Assembly (NCBI RefSeq): GCF_006440675.2
Contig: NZ_CP083951.1
Span: forward strand, 4,807,501 to 4,871,500
Origin: Mesorhizobium sp. B2-8-5
GTDB lineage: Bacteria; Pseudomonadota; Alphaproteobacteria; Rhizobiales; Rhizobiaceae
DNA: 64,000 nt
Direction of reading: 5' to 3'
Under the pieces are notes generated by a model, which was given only the letters and a program-made list of their open reading frames with translations, did not search any database and was not told where the DNA came from. The stretch's first letter is position 1. Each line of letters begins with the position of its first letter. Both the position numbers and the translations under genes were made by a program. Positions 36,127 through 44,690 of this stretch are shown piece by piece.

Positions 36127-36897
36127 TTATTGCCATGCCCCACCGACAATGGCCACGTTGGTGGACGTGTTGATTGTCAGGATTTCAGTGTGGGGTGTCT
36201 GAGTGGCCACGTTCTTAGAACTGGCGTAAGTGAAGGTTCGTCCGTTAGCATCGCCCGACCGGTAGTAGACTGTTTGCGCAGAACTAAGCACGGACGAGCC
36301 GGTGTTAGTGTCCATTGAGCAGTATATCGCAACACCGGGGCTAGCCTGATTATGGCTGATCGAGCATGTCGTGGACGAGGCGTCGTTACCTGCCGCGCCG
36401 GTCGGTGTTGCGCTCTTGAGGCGGCGGAGAGCCCAAACACCAACACCATACGAGGCAGATGAGCCCCCGCTGCCGCTCATGGTTACAGAGATCGCTAGTG
36501 GTCCCGCCGCCACAACCCTAGAGGCTATGCCCACCTTACGCGTAGATGAGGCATTTGCTGCGTGAAGCGTCCCATTTGTTCCGCCAATTGATATGCTTGA
36601 GCATACAACGTTGTTGGTGCTGAGCCCAGCGAACGCGACCACGGCCAGGGCGTCGTTAGGAAAAGTCAATGAACCAAAGCTGACTGTAGTCAAACCACTA
36701 GTCGTACTACCGAGCTGGCCAATGAAATCTAGCAGAATGCCACCAGAGGGCGGGAGCGGTATAATTCCAGGCAGAATGGCTTCTTTGATGCGGCCCGGCT
36801 TGAGGAGGTCAGGTGGGACCCTCTGGATGATTGCCGGCTTCGCCGTGATGTAGGGCCTCGATGGCGGCGGTTGATCCATAGGCAGCATCTTAGACAC
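36127..36897 (-). CDS. phage tail-associated protein, hypothetical
   Basis: 256 residues. A Pro-rich head (MDQPPPSRPYITAKPAIIQR) is followed by a Gly/Ser/Thr-rich beta-type domain (SLTFPNDALAVVAFAGLSTN, SVTMSGSGGSSASYGVGVWA). Such a composition suits a receptor-binding or fibre-tip protein. It overlaps the next gene upstream by 8 bases and lies directly behind the tail fibre gene. GC content is lower than in the capsid genes, which suggests exchange of this part. Confidence 0.5.
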   Translation of the reverse strand: MSKMLPMDQPPPSRPYITAKPAIIQRVPPDLLKPGRIKEAILPGIIPLPPSGGILLDFIGQLGSTTSGLTTVSFGSLTFPNDALAVVAFAGLSTNNVVCSSISIGGTNGTLHAANASSTRKVGIASRVVAAGPLAISVTMSGSGGSSASYGVGVWALRRLKSATPTGAAGNDASSTTCSISHNQASPGVAIYCSMDTNTGSSVLSSAQTVYYRSGDANGRTFTYASSKNVATQTPHTEILTINTSTNVAIVGGAWQ

Positions 36898-37330
36898 CTA
36901 GCCCGAGCACGGATTTCACCTCGCTGATCGAGAGATGGAAAGTCGCCAGCATAGCACCGACCTTCTCCTCTGCCGTCGGCGGTTCCGGTGGCGGCGGGGT
37001 ATCCTCGACCTGATAGACCTGTTGGATCACTTCACCGGTTTCCACATAGGACGGTGCGCCGACGACCTGTTTTCCTTCCGGCGTTTCGAAGGGCACAGCA
37101 ATCCTGCCGCCCACCGCCTCGACCTCCTCGATCGTCCAGAGGTCCTGGTCATAGAAGCCGCGCAGGCTGTCGCCGTTCATCTGGATTTCGACAGGATAGG
37201 GATCGCATGGCGTCTCCACCTGCCGGCCGTCACCATAGACAGCAGTGTAGGTGCCGACCATCTGGGTCACGATCGAGGAGCCGTGCCACTCCTGCCAAAC
37301 GTCATTGATCTTGCGGACGAGAATGGACAT
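36890..37330 (-). CDS. phage tail-fibre-adjacent protein, hypothetical
   Basis: 146 residues with the beginning MSILVRKINDVWQEWHGSSI and a C-terminal Pro-rich linker (VEDTPPPPEPPTAEEKVGAM). Position after the fibre gene fits a tail-fibre assembly or tip protein, but no named domain is visible. Confidence 0.5.
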   Translation of the reverse strand: MSILVRKINDVWQEWHGSSIVTQMVGTYTAVYGDGRQVETPCDPYPVEIQMNGDSLRGFYDQDLWTIEEVEAVGGRIAVPFETPEGKQVVGAPSYVETGEVIQQVYQVEDTPPPPEPPTAEEKVGAMLATFHLSISEVKSVLGLGV

Positions 37331-37342
37331 CGAGTTCTCCTG

Positions 37343-39316
37343 TTAGGTTCTCAAAACACTGGTGATGACAAGGCGACTCGTCGTATCGACAAAGCCGGAC
37401 AGGAAGACGGTTTCCGTTGTCTGGATGGTGATCGGAAAGCTCTCGACGCCCGCAGCGAGCACGAGATTCGCGCTCAGGCTCACGGTGCGAGCTGATGTCA
37501 CCGCGGTGATCTTGAGCACGAACCCGAACTGGGGCACCGCATTTGTCGGATTGCCGATCGTCACGTTCGTGCCAGCCGCCGACGAAGCATTGTTGCCGAG
37601 CGACATATCCCACGAGACCGATGCACCGGACGTAAGTGTCTGGTAGGCTACGGTCGACTTTAATGCGGCCGCCGTCAGAAGCTTGCTTGCCGTTCCAAGC
37701 TGAAACTCGCTGTTGGATGCGATGGCACCGGATGCGAGCATTGCATAGGTCACCAGCCCGGCCGGCACCATGCCGGCGGTGAGCTGCCCAAAGCCGAGTG
37801 CCGAGGACACGCGCCGCAGGATCGTGTCATCGGAGCCAGCCGCGATGTCCGCCCGTGCGCCGATCGAATTGATCGAACGACCAAGGACGGACACCGCCGC
37901 GCTATCAGCGAGGGTGTTCAATGCAATGGCGTTGGTGGGCGGGCTGAAGGTGCCAGTGAAAGAGGCATTGGCCTTCGGCGCCAAGCCAGCCACCGCCACA
38001 CCGCTGTCCTTCACCACTTTCCCGGTCGTGCCGTTGAATGTGGCGATGTTGTCGGTCGCAGCCGAGGCTGGGCCGGCGACGAGGCTTCCCACCGCCACAC
38101 CACTGTCCTTTCCGGCCTTGCCCGTGGTGCCGGCGAAGGTCACGATATTGTCAGCCGCCGAGGAGGCCGGGCCGGTGAAGTCGCCGCTGCCCAGCCCGTC
38201 CGCGCCCTTGTCGCCGGCGCGGGCGAAGATCAGCCAGATGCCGTCGGTGGTGTTGGGCAAGGTGCCGGCGCCGCTGACACAGGCCAGCGTCAGTTTGCGA
38301 TAGCCCGTGCCGTCCACCACCGAGCCGGTAACGTTGTAGACATAGGCGATTGCCGCCGACGCTTTTGAGCGCAGCGTCAGTTGGCCCTTGACGGCGTTGG
38401 TGCTGTCGTCGAAGCCGTCGAGCACGCCGCTCACCGTGGCGCCGCTGGAATCGAGGTTGTCGATATAGGCCGCAGTGGCGGAGGCGGCGTTGGCATTGTT
38501 CAGCCGCAGCGTGCCGTTGCCGGGATCGGCGTCGGTGGTGCTGGTGGAAAAGGTATAGCCAAGTGCTGCCAGCGCATTGGCGGCAGCGACCGCACTCGCG
38601 GCCGCGTTGGAGGCCGACGTCGCGGCGCTGGTGGCGGATCCGGAAGCGGCGGTGGCGGAGTTGGACGCGGCCGTCGCTGAGCCGGTGGCGGCGCTTGCCG
38701 ATGTGCCGGCGCTGGTGGACGAACTTGAGGCCGTGGAAGCGGAGCCGGCCGCGGCCGTCGCCGAATTGCCGGCATTGGTGGCGCTGGTTGCGGCATTGGT
38801 GGCGGAGGTTGACGCGGCGCTTGCCGAGCCGGTGGCGGCCGTGGCCGAGCCTGCCGCATTGGTGGCGCTGGTGGCCGCCGCGTTCTTGGAGGTGAGTGCT
38901 GCGGCCGCGCTCGCCGCGGCGGCATTGGCAGCATTCACCGCGCCGCCAAGCGTGTCCTGCGAGAGATAGAAGCTAAGCACAATCGGGTCGGCGCCGATCA
39001 CCGGATCCAGCGTCTCGAAGGCATAGACCCGATCGGCCGAGACGGCGCCCTCCTGCACATGCACGGTGGTGCCCTTCTGCATGGTGCGCGCGGCGCGGGC
39101 GTCCGCGGCGCGGTACCACTGGCCCTCGCTGACGGTGTAGATACCGTTCTGGGTCTGGTCGGCCTGGTCCTTGACCAGCACTCGGTCGCCAACTTGGGCG
39201 GCCACGCCGTCGATGGTCTGCAGGCCGTAAAGGGTAATGTTTCCGGTGGTCGCCAGGCGCACAGGTTCGCGCTCGCCGCTCAACAGACGAATGGCGGCAG
39301 TTGCAGGTCGGGCCAT
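37343..39316 (-). CDS. phage tail fibre protein with long Ala/Ser/Thr/Asn repeat region
   Basis: 657 residues. The N-terminal 110 residues (TGNITLYGLQTIDGVAAQVG, DRVLVKDQADQTQNGIYTV) form the fibre attachment domain common in phages. Residues about 120-255 are an extended low-complexity region of repeats such as SATNAATSATNAGNSATAA, which should form a long trimeric shaft. Two copies of a short block (VTFAGTTGKAGKDSGVAV and ATFNGTTGKVVKDSGVAV) follow before the C-terminal beta-rich tip. It would bind the host surface. Confidence 0.85.
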   Translation of the reverse strand: MARPATAAIRLLSGEREPVRLATTGNITLYGLQTIDGVAAQVGDRVLVKDQADQTQNGIYTVSEGQWYRAADARAARTMQKGTTVHVQEGAVSADRVYAFETLDPVIGADPIVLSFYLSQDTLGGAVNAANAAAASAAAALTSKNAAATSATNAAGSATAATGSASAASTSATNAATSATNAGNSATAAAGSASTASSSSTSAGTSASAATGSATAASNSATAASGSATSAATSASNAAASAVAAANALAALGYTFSTSTTDADPGNGTLRLNNANAASATAAYIDNLDSSGATVSGVLDGFDDSTNAVKGQLTLRSKASAAIAYVYNVTGSVVDGTGYRKLTLACVSGAGTLPNTTDGIWLIFARAGDKGADGLGSGDFTGPASSAADNIVTFAGTTGKAGKDSGVAVGSLVAGPASAATDNIATFNGTTGKVVKDSGVAVAGLAPKANASFTGTFSPPTNAIALNTLADSAAVSVLGRSINSIGARADIAAGSDDTILRRVSSALGFGQLTAGMVPAGLVTYAMLASGAIASNSEFQLGTASKLLTAAALKSTVAYQTLTSGASVSWDMSLGNNASSAAGTNVTIGNPTNAVPQFGFVLKITAVTSARTVSLSANLVLAAGVESFPITIQTTETVFLSGFVDTTSRLVITSVLRT

Positions 39317-39843
39317 AAGCTTGCTCCATGAAAAAAGCCTCGCAAAAGCGAGGCGGGAAAGATTGGGGTCCGTGCGTGGGCTGAAATCGGGCGGTTAGTC
39401 CTGGCCCATCTTTTGCGGTTCTGTTCGCGAACTCTTCCATAGGTTGCGCAAGTGAAGCCGCTTCATTGAATTTGCCCGCAATGGATCGTTCTGCTTACGC
39501 TGCCGCTCTGGAACCAACCGACTCAACTGCGCGTGGTATCGCACTCTCAAGCTCGACCGACCCCTGGTCCCGGCATCGCCCAGCTCAATGCGTCTCCTTG
39601 CTGACGCATCATCACCTTCTCGGTGCTGTTTGCGGGTCCGTAGTATCCATGGCTGAAATCGAATTCCGGTGACAGTGCACCCTTTGGCTGCAAACGATCG
39701 CGACAGGAAATCGTGCACCGTCACCGTACCTCCCACTGTCACTGTGAAACCGGCAAAACCGTACCCTGGGAACGAAGCCGGGAGCGTAAAGATACCGGTC
39801 CTCTGTCGCGGTAATTCGAAGCTAAGCACCTATCCGTCTCAGC
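39317..39843. other. 527-bp stretch between tail fibre and immunity-like gene, no clear gene; inverted repeat
   Basis: Frames on both strands stay open for short distances but none looks protein-like throughout. The arms CGGTGACAGTGCAC (39668-39681) and GTGCACCGTCACCG (39713-39726) are complementary at 13 of 14 positions. The segment may be a remnant of displaced toxin or fibre DNA or an intergenic repeat. A minus-strand frame at 39395-39829 (FELPRQRTGIFTLPASFPG) cannot be supported as a gene. Confidence 0.4.
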
Positions 39844-40458
39844 TCAAGGTGACATGCGGACCGGGGTTCCAGGTGGCAGGCCTTTTACCTTTGCGATGAT
39901 TTGGCCCATGATATGCCAATAGACATCCAGGTCCGACAATTCCAGATTCTCGATTGTGTCCTCACCCCCGAGAAACAGCGGCTTCTTGTGGCCTATGCAT
40001 TGGGAATAGGTTGGCTCGGCGCCACCGCTCTCGCGCCACATTGCATAACCGTTAGAGGCCAATGCCGCATCGTCATCCTCCATGAGTTCAACGTCGTGGA
40101 AGGTTTGGAGATTGGAGGGAATCTGCAGCGCTTCTCCGGTGCCGGGCTCAAACATCAAGACGCCGGGTTCGCCTTCCTCCAGCCTTCCGGTATCGACTGC
40201 AAACGCCGAGCCCTGCCAGTCGTAGCCAAAGCAGGTGATCCGTCCGGCAAATTCGGGAAAACCCAGGATAACCCTGGCATTCCATCGCGCCACATCCTGC
40301 GCTCGGATAATCCGGTACAGGCCATGTTTGAACGAGGCGCCGCCGAAATTCGCGAACAGTTCGTTCAACCCATGGATTTTCGTATCCAGCGAAAAATCGG
40401 CTCTGTCCGCCGGCATCCTGCTATACACCGGGAAGTTTTTTCGGAATGTCTCGAACAC
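39844..40458 (-). CDS. Tdi1/DUF1851-like immunity protein, module A
   Basis: 204 residues. Conserved blocks: GGASFKHGLYRIIRAQDVAR, FPEFAGRITCFGYDWQGSAF, VLMFEPGTGEALQIPSN, and DLDVYWHIMGQIIAKVKGLP. This pattern resembles the C-terminal domain of type VI immunity protein Tdi1 (DUF1851). It is clearly homologous over its whole length to the 56785-57399 product of module B. I use GTG at 40458, where GGAG lies 6 bases upstream and the length equals that of the homologue; a TTG at 40482 is the longest option. Confidence 0.7.
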   Translation of the reverse strand: MFETFRKNFPVYSRMPADRADFSLDTKIHGLNELFANFGGASFKHGLYRIIRAQDVARWNARVILGFPEFAGRITCFGYDWQGSAFAVDTGRLEEGEPGVLMFEPGTGEALQIPSNLQTFHDVELMEDDDAALASNGYAMWRESGGAEPTYSQCIGHKKPLFLGGEDTIENLELSDLDVYWHIMGQIIAKVKGLPPGTPVRMSP

Positions 40459-40508
40459 CACGATCTCCAAGAGTGACACCAACGGCGGAAGAAACTAGTA
40501 CGACGAAA

Positions 40509-40820
40509 CTAGTTCGTTGACTCTGGGGGTTCAGGAGGCATTTTGCCTCGCTTCCACGGCGAGGTTTTTGTATCGCGCCAAGCATGCCAGCCTAACGGCA
40601 AATCCGCAAGTTGTTCAACAGTCTCGTCAAGCTCCACTATCTCGACCAAACCCACTAAAATTAGCTCATCTTGATCAACTTCAGCTTCATTTCCATAAAA
40701 TTGCCACGAATTATCTTCCGCATCATGCGAGACATATGCAATCCATCCGCCTCGGTCGAATATTTTTCGAGTCGAGATAACAGCTAGATTTTTAGAATCT
40801 TTGAATTTCCACCCAGCCAT
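40509..40820 (-). CDS. candidate immunity protein for the module A nuclease toxin
   Basis: 103 residues, acidic in the middle (NEAEVDQDELILVGLVEIVE) with AYVSHDAEDNSWQFYG and ADLPLGWHAWRD. The pattern resembles DUF2185-type proteins that sit behind toxin genes. It starts 10 bases after the toxin stop, with AGGTG before the ATG at 40820; a GTG at 40829 is an alternative. Low GC. Place and size make it the first immunity candidate for the HNH toxin domain just upstream. Confidence 0.6.
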   Translation of the reverse strand: MAGWKFKDSKNLAVISTRKIFDRGGWIAYVSHDAEDNSWQFYGNEAEVDQDELILVGLVEIVELDETVEQLADLPLGWHAWRDTKTSPWKRGKMPPEPPESTN

Positions 40821-40829
40821 GTCTTTCAC

Positions 40830-42499
40830 CTATTTATTCGATTTTTCTACGTTCTCAAATCCCGCGAGGAGTTGCAGGTTTCTATAGCTGTTTGATCCTG
40901 GTGTCTTAGCCTTGTCAGCCGGCCTGACCGGATCTATGTGATCGATATGCGCTTCATTCCTTGGGGGAGTTACACCGCTCTGGCTTTTTTGGGCTATGAC
41001 TAATTCTACTCCGCTCTTATCCGATCTTAGGACCCCACCGTTTATTCTCCGATTTTCCTCGTAAATTGTCATCCGTTGCTTGTTTGTTGGCTTCTTTCCG
41101 GGCGCGACATTAGGAGGATCTTCCAAATGCGCATAGGGTCTTCTTATCTCCGGTGCCTTGTCGGCGGAAACGGGAAGCTCTTCTACCTCAACAGGCGAAG
41201 CAGATGGAGGTTCACTATCGAAAACGGCTTTCGGCTTAGCAACAGCGGCACGCTCGCTGAGACGTGTTATGACGCTGCGGCCAATCGCGCCGAGCCCCTC
41301 GGCAAGAACATTGAGGCCGGCACCCCCAATCGCGCCGGTGAGTACGCCCTCGGAAATGCTTTCATCGGTGTTGTAGGCGTATGCCCCGCCGTATGCGCCG
41401 CGGTGGCGGCTCCCACGGCCGTGCGTGTGCCGAGGCCGGCTAGGCCACCGCCTTCCGCCGCGCCGATTCCTGCTCGGCCCAGCAAACCAAATAGGCCCTG
41501 TGCGGCGCCGTAGCCGGACAAGCCGGCGCCAAGGGCCTCGGCTGCCCAACCGGCGGAGCCGGCCCGATCCTCCGCATCCTCCGTCTCAGCTTGCTCGCGG
41601 GCCCGACGCTGCTCGTAGCTTTCGCCCGCCTGCGAAGGGGTCAGCTTCGCGACGAGACTGTCCGCGCCTCCAGCGGTCGCACCCTTGGCAACGGTTCGGC
41701 CGATATCACCGAATGCCACGCCGGCTTGCCGCAGCCACGACATGGTGCTGTATTGGGCTTGGGCGGGATGCTCGCCGACCCAGTCGAGCCCCTTTTTGAG
41801 TACCCCAACCTGCGCTTCCAGCAATTCCGGCGTGATGCTCGGATCCTGAGCGGCTCTGGCTCGCCACCGGGCTTCCACCAGCAGCGCGATTTGCTTCGAA
41901 ATTGCCCTGCGTGCGCCCGGGTCGCGAACCGCCAGGACAAGCGAACTCAACTCGGCAAGACGCTGGTTGAAGGGCTTGCTTGGATCGATGTATTCCGCCG
42001 CCTTTCGGTCAGCGAAATCCCAAGGCAGCGGCAACCTTTTATTGAAACCCAACTGCTGCTGAGCTGCTCCAGCCCAGTTGATGGCAGCCTGAAATTCTTG
42101 CGGCGTCTTGACCTTGCTCCAGTCCGGAGCATCACCGGGAAACAGATTGCCGACATAAGCGACAGGATCGGCGTTGCGGGCCGCGATAATCAGTTGGGCG
42201 GCACCAGCCTTTACTTCGTAGCGTTCACTCACTTCCAATGAACTGCCGGGTCCAGGCCGCGAGTGCAGGAGCTCGGCATGGATCGCCTGGTTCGACGCCG
42301 CATGCATGTCGGAATAGGCCTTGGCGGCGCTGGTGGTAATGCGGAAATGCTCGAAACGGTTTGAGCCCTCGTCGGCGCCGTAGACGTTGACGAAGTCCTG
42401 CGCGGTCGGCTTTTCCCCCTCAGGATATTTGCCCGTGACAGCGATAACCGCCGGCGCGTTCTGCTCGGCGAGCATCACTCGCGCATTCGCGCCGATCAT
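40830..42499 (-). pseudogene. internal virion protein with C-terminal HNH-type nuclease toxin, module A, frameshifted
   Basis: Two frames together encode a protein like the intact 57396-59135 product. The first frame (42499 down to 41267) has the N-terminal virion part: MIGANARVMLAEQNAPAV, then a Gly/Ala-rich membrane-active stretch. Near 41395-41405 a one-base deletion shifts reading; the second frame gives VLAEGLGAIGR and then a new C-terminus with GGVLRSDKSGVELVIAQKS and NEAHIDHIDPV...NLQLL, an HNH-like metal-binding core. The break could be a sequencing error, mutation or frameshifting site. GC drops in the toxin part, suggesting a separate origin. The start overlaps the upstream stop (ATGA). 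Confidence 0.75.
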
Positions 42500-42744
42500 C
42501 TGGGCGCGGTGGCGTTGTTGGCCTGGGCTTTCAGCGCGGCGAGGTCGCCGGATTTCAGATAAGTGATGGCATCGAGCGGAATAGCTGTGTCGCTATCCGG
42601 CGACTGGCGTTCGCCGAACGCCTGCGCCACCATCTCGTCCGGCGTTTTTTGGCCTTTTACCGTCGCTTCCTTGCCCTGCGCTCCGGCACCAAGCTGCGTG
42701 CGCACAGTCTCGCCCATGCCGTCGCTTGCCACCGGGCCGGCGCT
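42087..42744. repeat. 658-bp direct repeat, identical to 58723-59380
   Basis: I compared the two blocks base by base (offset 16,636) and saw no difference. The bases just outside differ (42086 A versus 58722 G; 42745 G versus 59381 C). The block covers the end of the first module gene and the N-terminal third of the second. Confidence 0.9.
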
Positions 42745-43440
42745 GAGCATCTCGGCGGCGCGGCGCGGATCCTGCGCGATCAGCGCCTGCATCCGCGCCT
42801 TCGCCGTGCTGGCGCGCCAGGCGGCTTCGGCCTGCAACCTGATCTGCGGGTCGAGGTCCATCTTGGCGAGGAGGTCGAGGCCGGCCTGCCGGGAGGCGTC
42901 GAAGGCGGCGTTGTCGTTCGGGTCGCTTCGCGCGATGTTGTCGAGCTCGGCGGTATGGACCTCCGCGACCTGGTCCTGCTCATATTGCTTGCGGCGCTGA
43001 TTTTGCTGGAGCGCCAGGCGTATTGCGCCCGCCTCTCGCAGCGCTTCCTTGCGGCTGGCGAGACCGGGGCGCAGTTCTGGCGGCGCCTGCTTCAGGAAAT
43101 TGCCGAACAGCGTGTCGAACTGGCCGGTCTTCACCACCTGGCCGGTATACGGATCGACCTGGCCATACATGGCTTCGTGCAGGCCGGCGCCGTCGGCGGG
43201 CGCGTTGGCTACTGTCTCGGCCTCGGCCTAGGCGAGCTCGCCGTTCAACCGGCGCGCGGCGATCTCGGTGTCGAAGGCCTGCTGCTGCGCCTTGCGCTGC
43301 TCGTAGCGCTCGGCGGCTGCCTGCCACCGGTCGCCGAATTGCTGGACCGCCTCGCCGACCGGCGAGGTGTCCGGATATTGCACCACGTTGCCGGTATCGA
43401 GCCGGCGCTCGCCGACGAACAGGGGGATGACGTGGACCAT
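42496..43440 (-). pseudogene. internal virion protein, module A, with in-frame amber codon
   Basis: 315 codons from GTG/ATG region at 43440 to 42496, the same length as the intact homologue at 59132-60076 and roughly 90 percent similar. A TAG at 43228-43230 interrupts it after NGELA (residue 70), where the homologue has Arg. Translation could restart at the ATG at 43170 (MYGQVDPYTGQ). Helical and Gln/Arg/Glu-rich (AAERYEQRKAQQQAFDTEIA), with no enzyme motif; it probably forms part of the internal core or ejection apparatus. Confidence 0.75.
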
Positions 43441-43441
43441 T

Positions 43442-43963
43442 TCAATATAGCCCCGTGTAGCCGCCGATGATGGCCCTGCTCGCCCGAGGCGAAAGCGACG
43501 ACCCGCCCAAGGTCACGGATTTGGCCGGATCGTAGAGGCCCGACAGCCCGTCGATCAGGCTGCCGCCGGCCTTGAAGATCGAGGCCGTCATCGCCTGCTT
43601 GCCCTGGAAGCGCGAGATGGCGGCCTGGGTGTTGAGGTTGTTCTGGCGCAGCCGTGAATTGTACAGAGTCGCATCGAGGTAGACCTGACCCTGCCGGGCG
43701 TTCGCCGCCAGCACCTCGGTCGGCGAGCCGGCAATGCCGACTCCGGAAGCGCCCGCCTGGGCGCGCGCCTGGGCTTCGAGCAGGTCCTGCTTGCGGCGCT
43801 CCTGTCTCTGTTCGAAGGCGGCGCTTTGCGCATCGGCCTGCGCCTGCTGCTCGTAGGCCTTGGCCTGGTAGTTGGCCAATTGCTGCTGCTGGGCGCCCTG
43901 CATCAGGGCGCCGCCGACCGAGACGGCCGTGCCTGCCAGTCCAAGAAGAGCTAATGTGCACAT
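43442..43963 (-). CDS. internal virion protein (T7 gp14-like)
   Basis: 173 residues: a hydrophobic Gly/Ala-rich N-terminus (LALLGLAGTAVSVGGALMQG), then a long helical Gln/Ala/Arg region (AYEQQAQADAQSAAFEQRQE) and NLNTQAAISRFQGKQA. This is the layout of short-tailed phage internal virion protein B, which enters the host envelope during DNA ejection. It ends 1 base before module A. Confidence 0.75.
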   Translation of the reverse strand: MCTLALLGLAGTAVSVGGALMQGAQQQQLANYQAKAYEQQAQADAQSAAFEQRQERRKQDLLEAQARAQAGASGVGIAGSPTEVLAANARQGQVYLDATLYNSRLRQNNLNTQAAISRFQGKQAMTASIFKAGGSLIDGLSGLYDPAKSVTLGGSSLSPRASRAIIGGYTGLY

Positions 43964-43966
43964 GGT

Positions 43967-44611
43967 TCAGCCTCGCGGGGTCTTGGGTTTCCTGGTCGCG
44001 CCCGCGACGGGCGCGCGCAGCGCCGGGCGCGGGTCGAGCGCGCCGCCGGTGCTGATCAGCGAAAGAAGCTGCCGGTCGGCCGCGAGGCCGGCCCGGCTGA
44101 GGCGCGCCGGCACCGGCGCACGCGGACCGGCCATGGCGGCGCGGCGGGTGGCGGCAAGGCTCACCTTCAGGCGCGGCAAGCCGGCGGCGTCGAACAGGCC
44201 GTTGGCGGTAGCGATGGCGCGCGACAGCGCATCGGCCTCGAACAATTCCTCGCGCAATTCCTCGACCAGCCGGCGAACAGCACGCCAGCGGGTGCCGAGA
44301 AGTGCCGCCTTGCCTTCGATCTCGTCGGCCAGCGCCTCGATGTCGGCGCGGGCCTCGGCCTCGGCGGCGGTGGCTCGGCGGCTGCCGGCGACGGCAATTG
44401 CTCGTTCCAGCGTCGCGATCGTGTCGTTGCAGCCATCGAGTGCCGCCCGTGCGGCGGCGAGGTCGCCGCCGAAAATGGCGCAGTCCTCCGCTTGCATCAG
44501 ACCCTGGCGGCTGGCGATGGCTTGCGAAAGGTCGGTGTCGAGCAAGGCGATGACGGCGGCGAAATCCGCAGCCGTTCGCGCCCTGCCGAGAGCTTCGGCA
44601 TGGGGTGTCAT
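43967..44611 (-). CDS. phage structural-cluster protein, hypothetical
   Basis: 214 residues, strongly helical and Ala/Arg-rich (DLAAARAALDGCNDTIATLE, AEAEARADIEALADEIEGKA), with a basic Pro-rich C-terminus. It lies between tail tubular B and the gp14-like gene, 3 bases before the latter. Probably a virion or assembly protein; no family known. Confidence 0.55.
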   Translation of the reverse strand: MTPHAEALGRARTAADFAAVIALLDTDLSQAIASRQGLMQAEDCAIFGGDLAAARAALDGCNDTIATLERAIAVAGSRRATAAEAEARADIEALADEIEGKAALLGTRWRAVRRLVEELREELFEADALSRAIATANGLFDAAGLPRLKVSLAATRRAAMAGPRAPVPARLSRAGLAADRQLLSLISTGGALDPRPALRAPVAGATRKPKTPRG

Positions 44612-44659
44612 TGGGAGTTCCTTGGGTGGGAAATTGATGAGCGGGACGGCGGAGAGCCA

Positions 44660-44688
44660 ATCTTCCCCTCGTGGGGGAGATCAGCTGT
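44660..44688. repeat. single hairpin half of repeat family R1
   Basis: ATCTTCCCCTCGTGGGGGAGAT, one hairpin end of the R1 repeat, lies just after the tail tubular B stop. The other half is not present here. Confidence 0.5.
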
Positions 44689-44690
44689 TT

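Noticed and set aside
36935..37495. Plus-strand frame opposite the tail-adjacent gene
   Set aside because: It overlaps two minus-strand phage genes that are in tight order with the fibre gene and has low-complexity composition.
39395..39829. 144-codon minus-strand frame behind the tail fibre
   Set aside because: Only the first 60 codons look mildly protein-like; there is no ribosome site and the rest is basic low-complexity sequence.
41395..41405. Programmed -1 frameshift joining the two frames of module A
   Set aside because: The local sequence GCGGCGCAT is not a canonical slippery heptamer and module B is in one frame; a one-base deletion is simpler.
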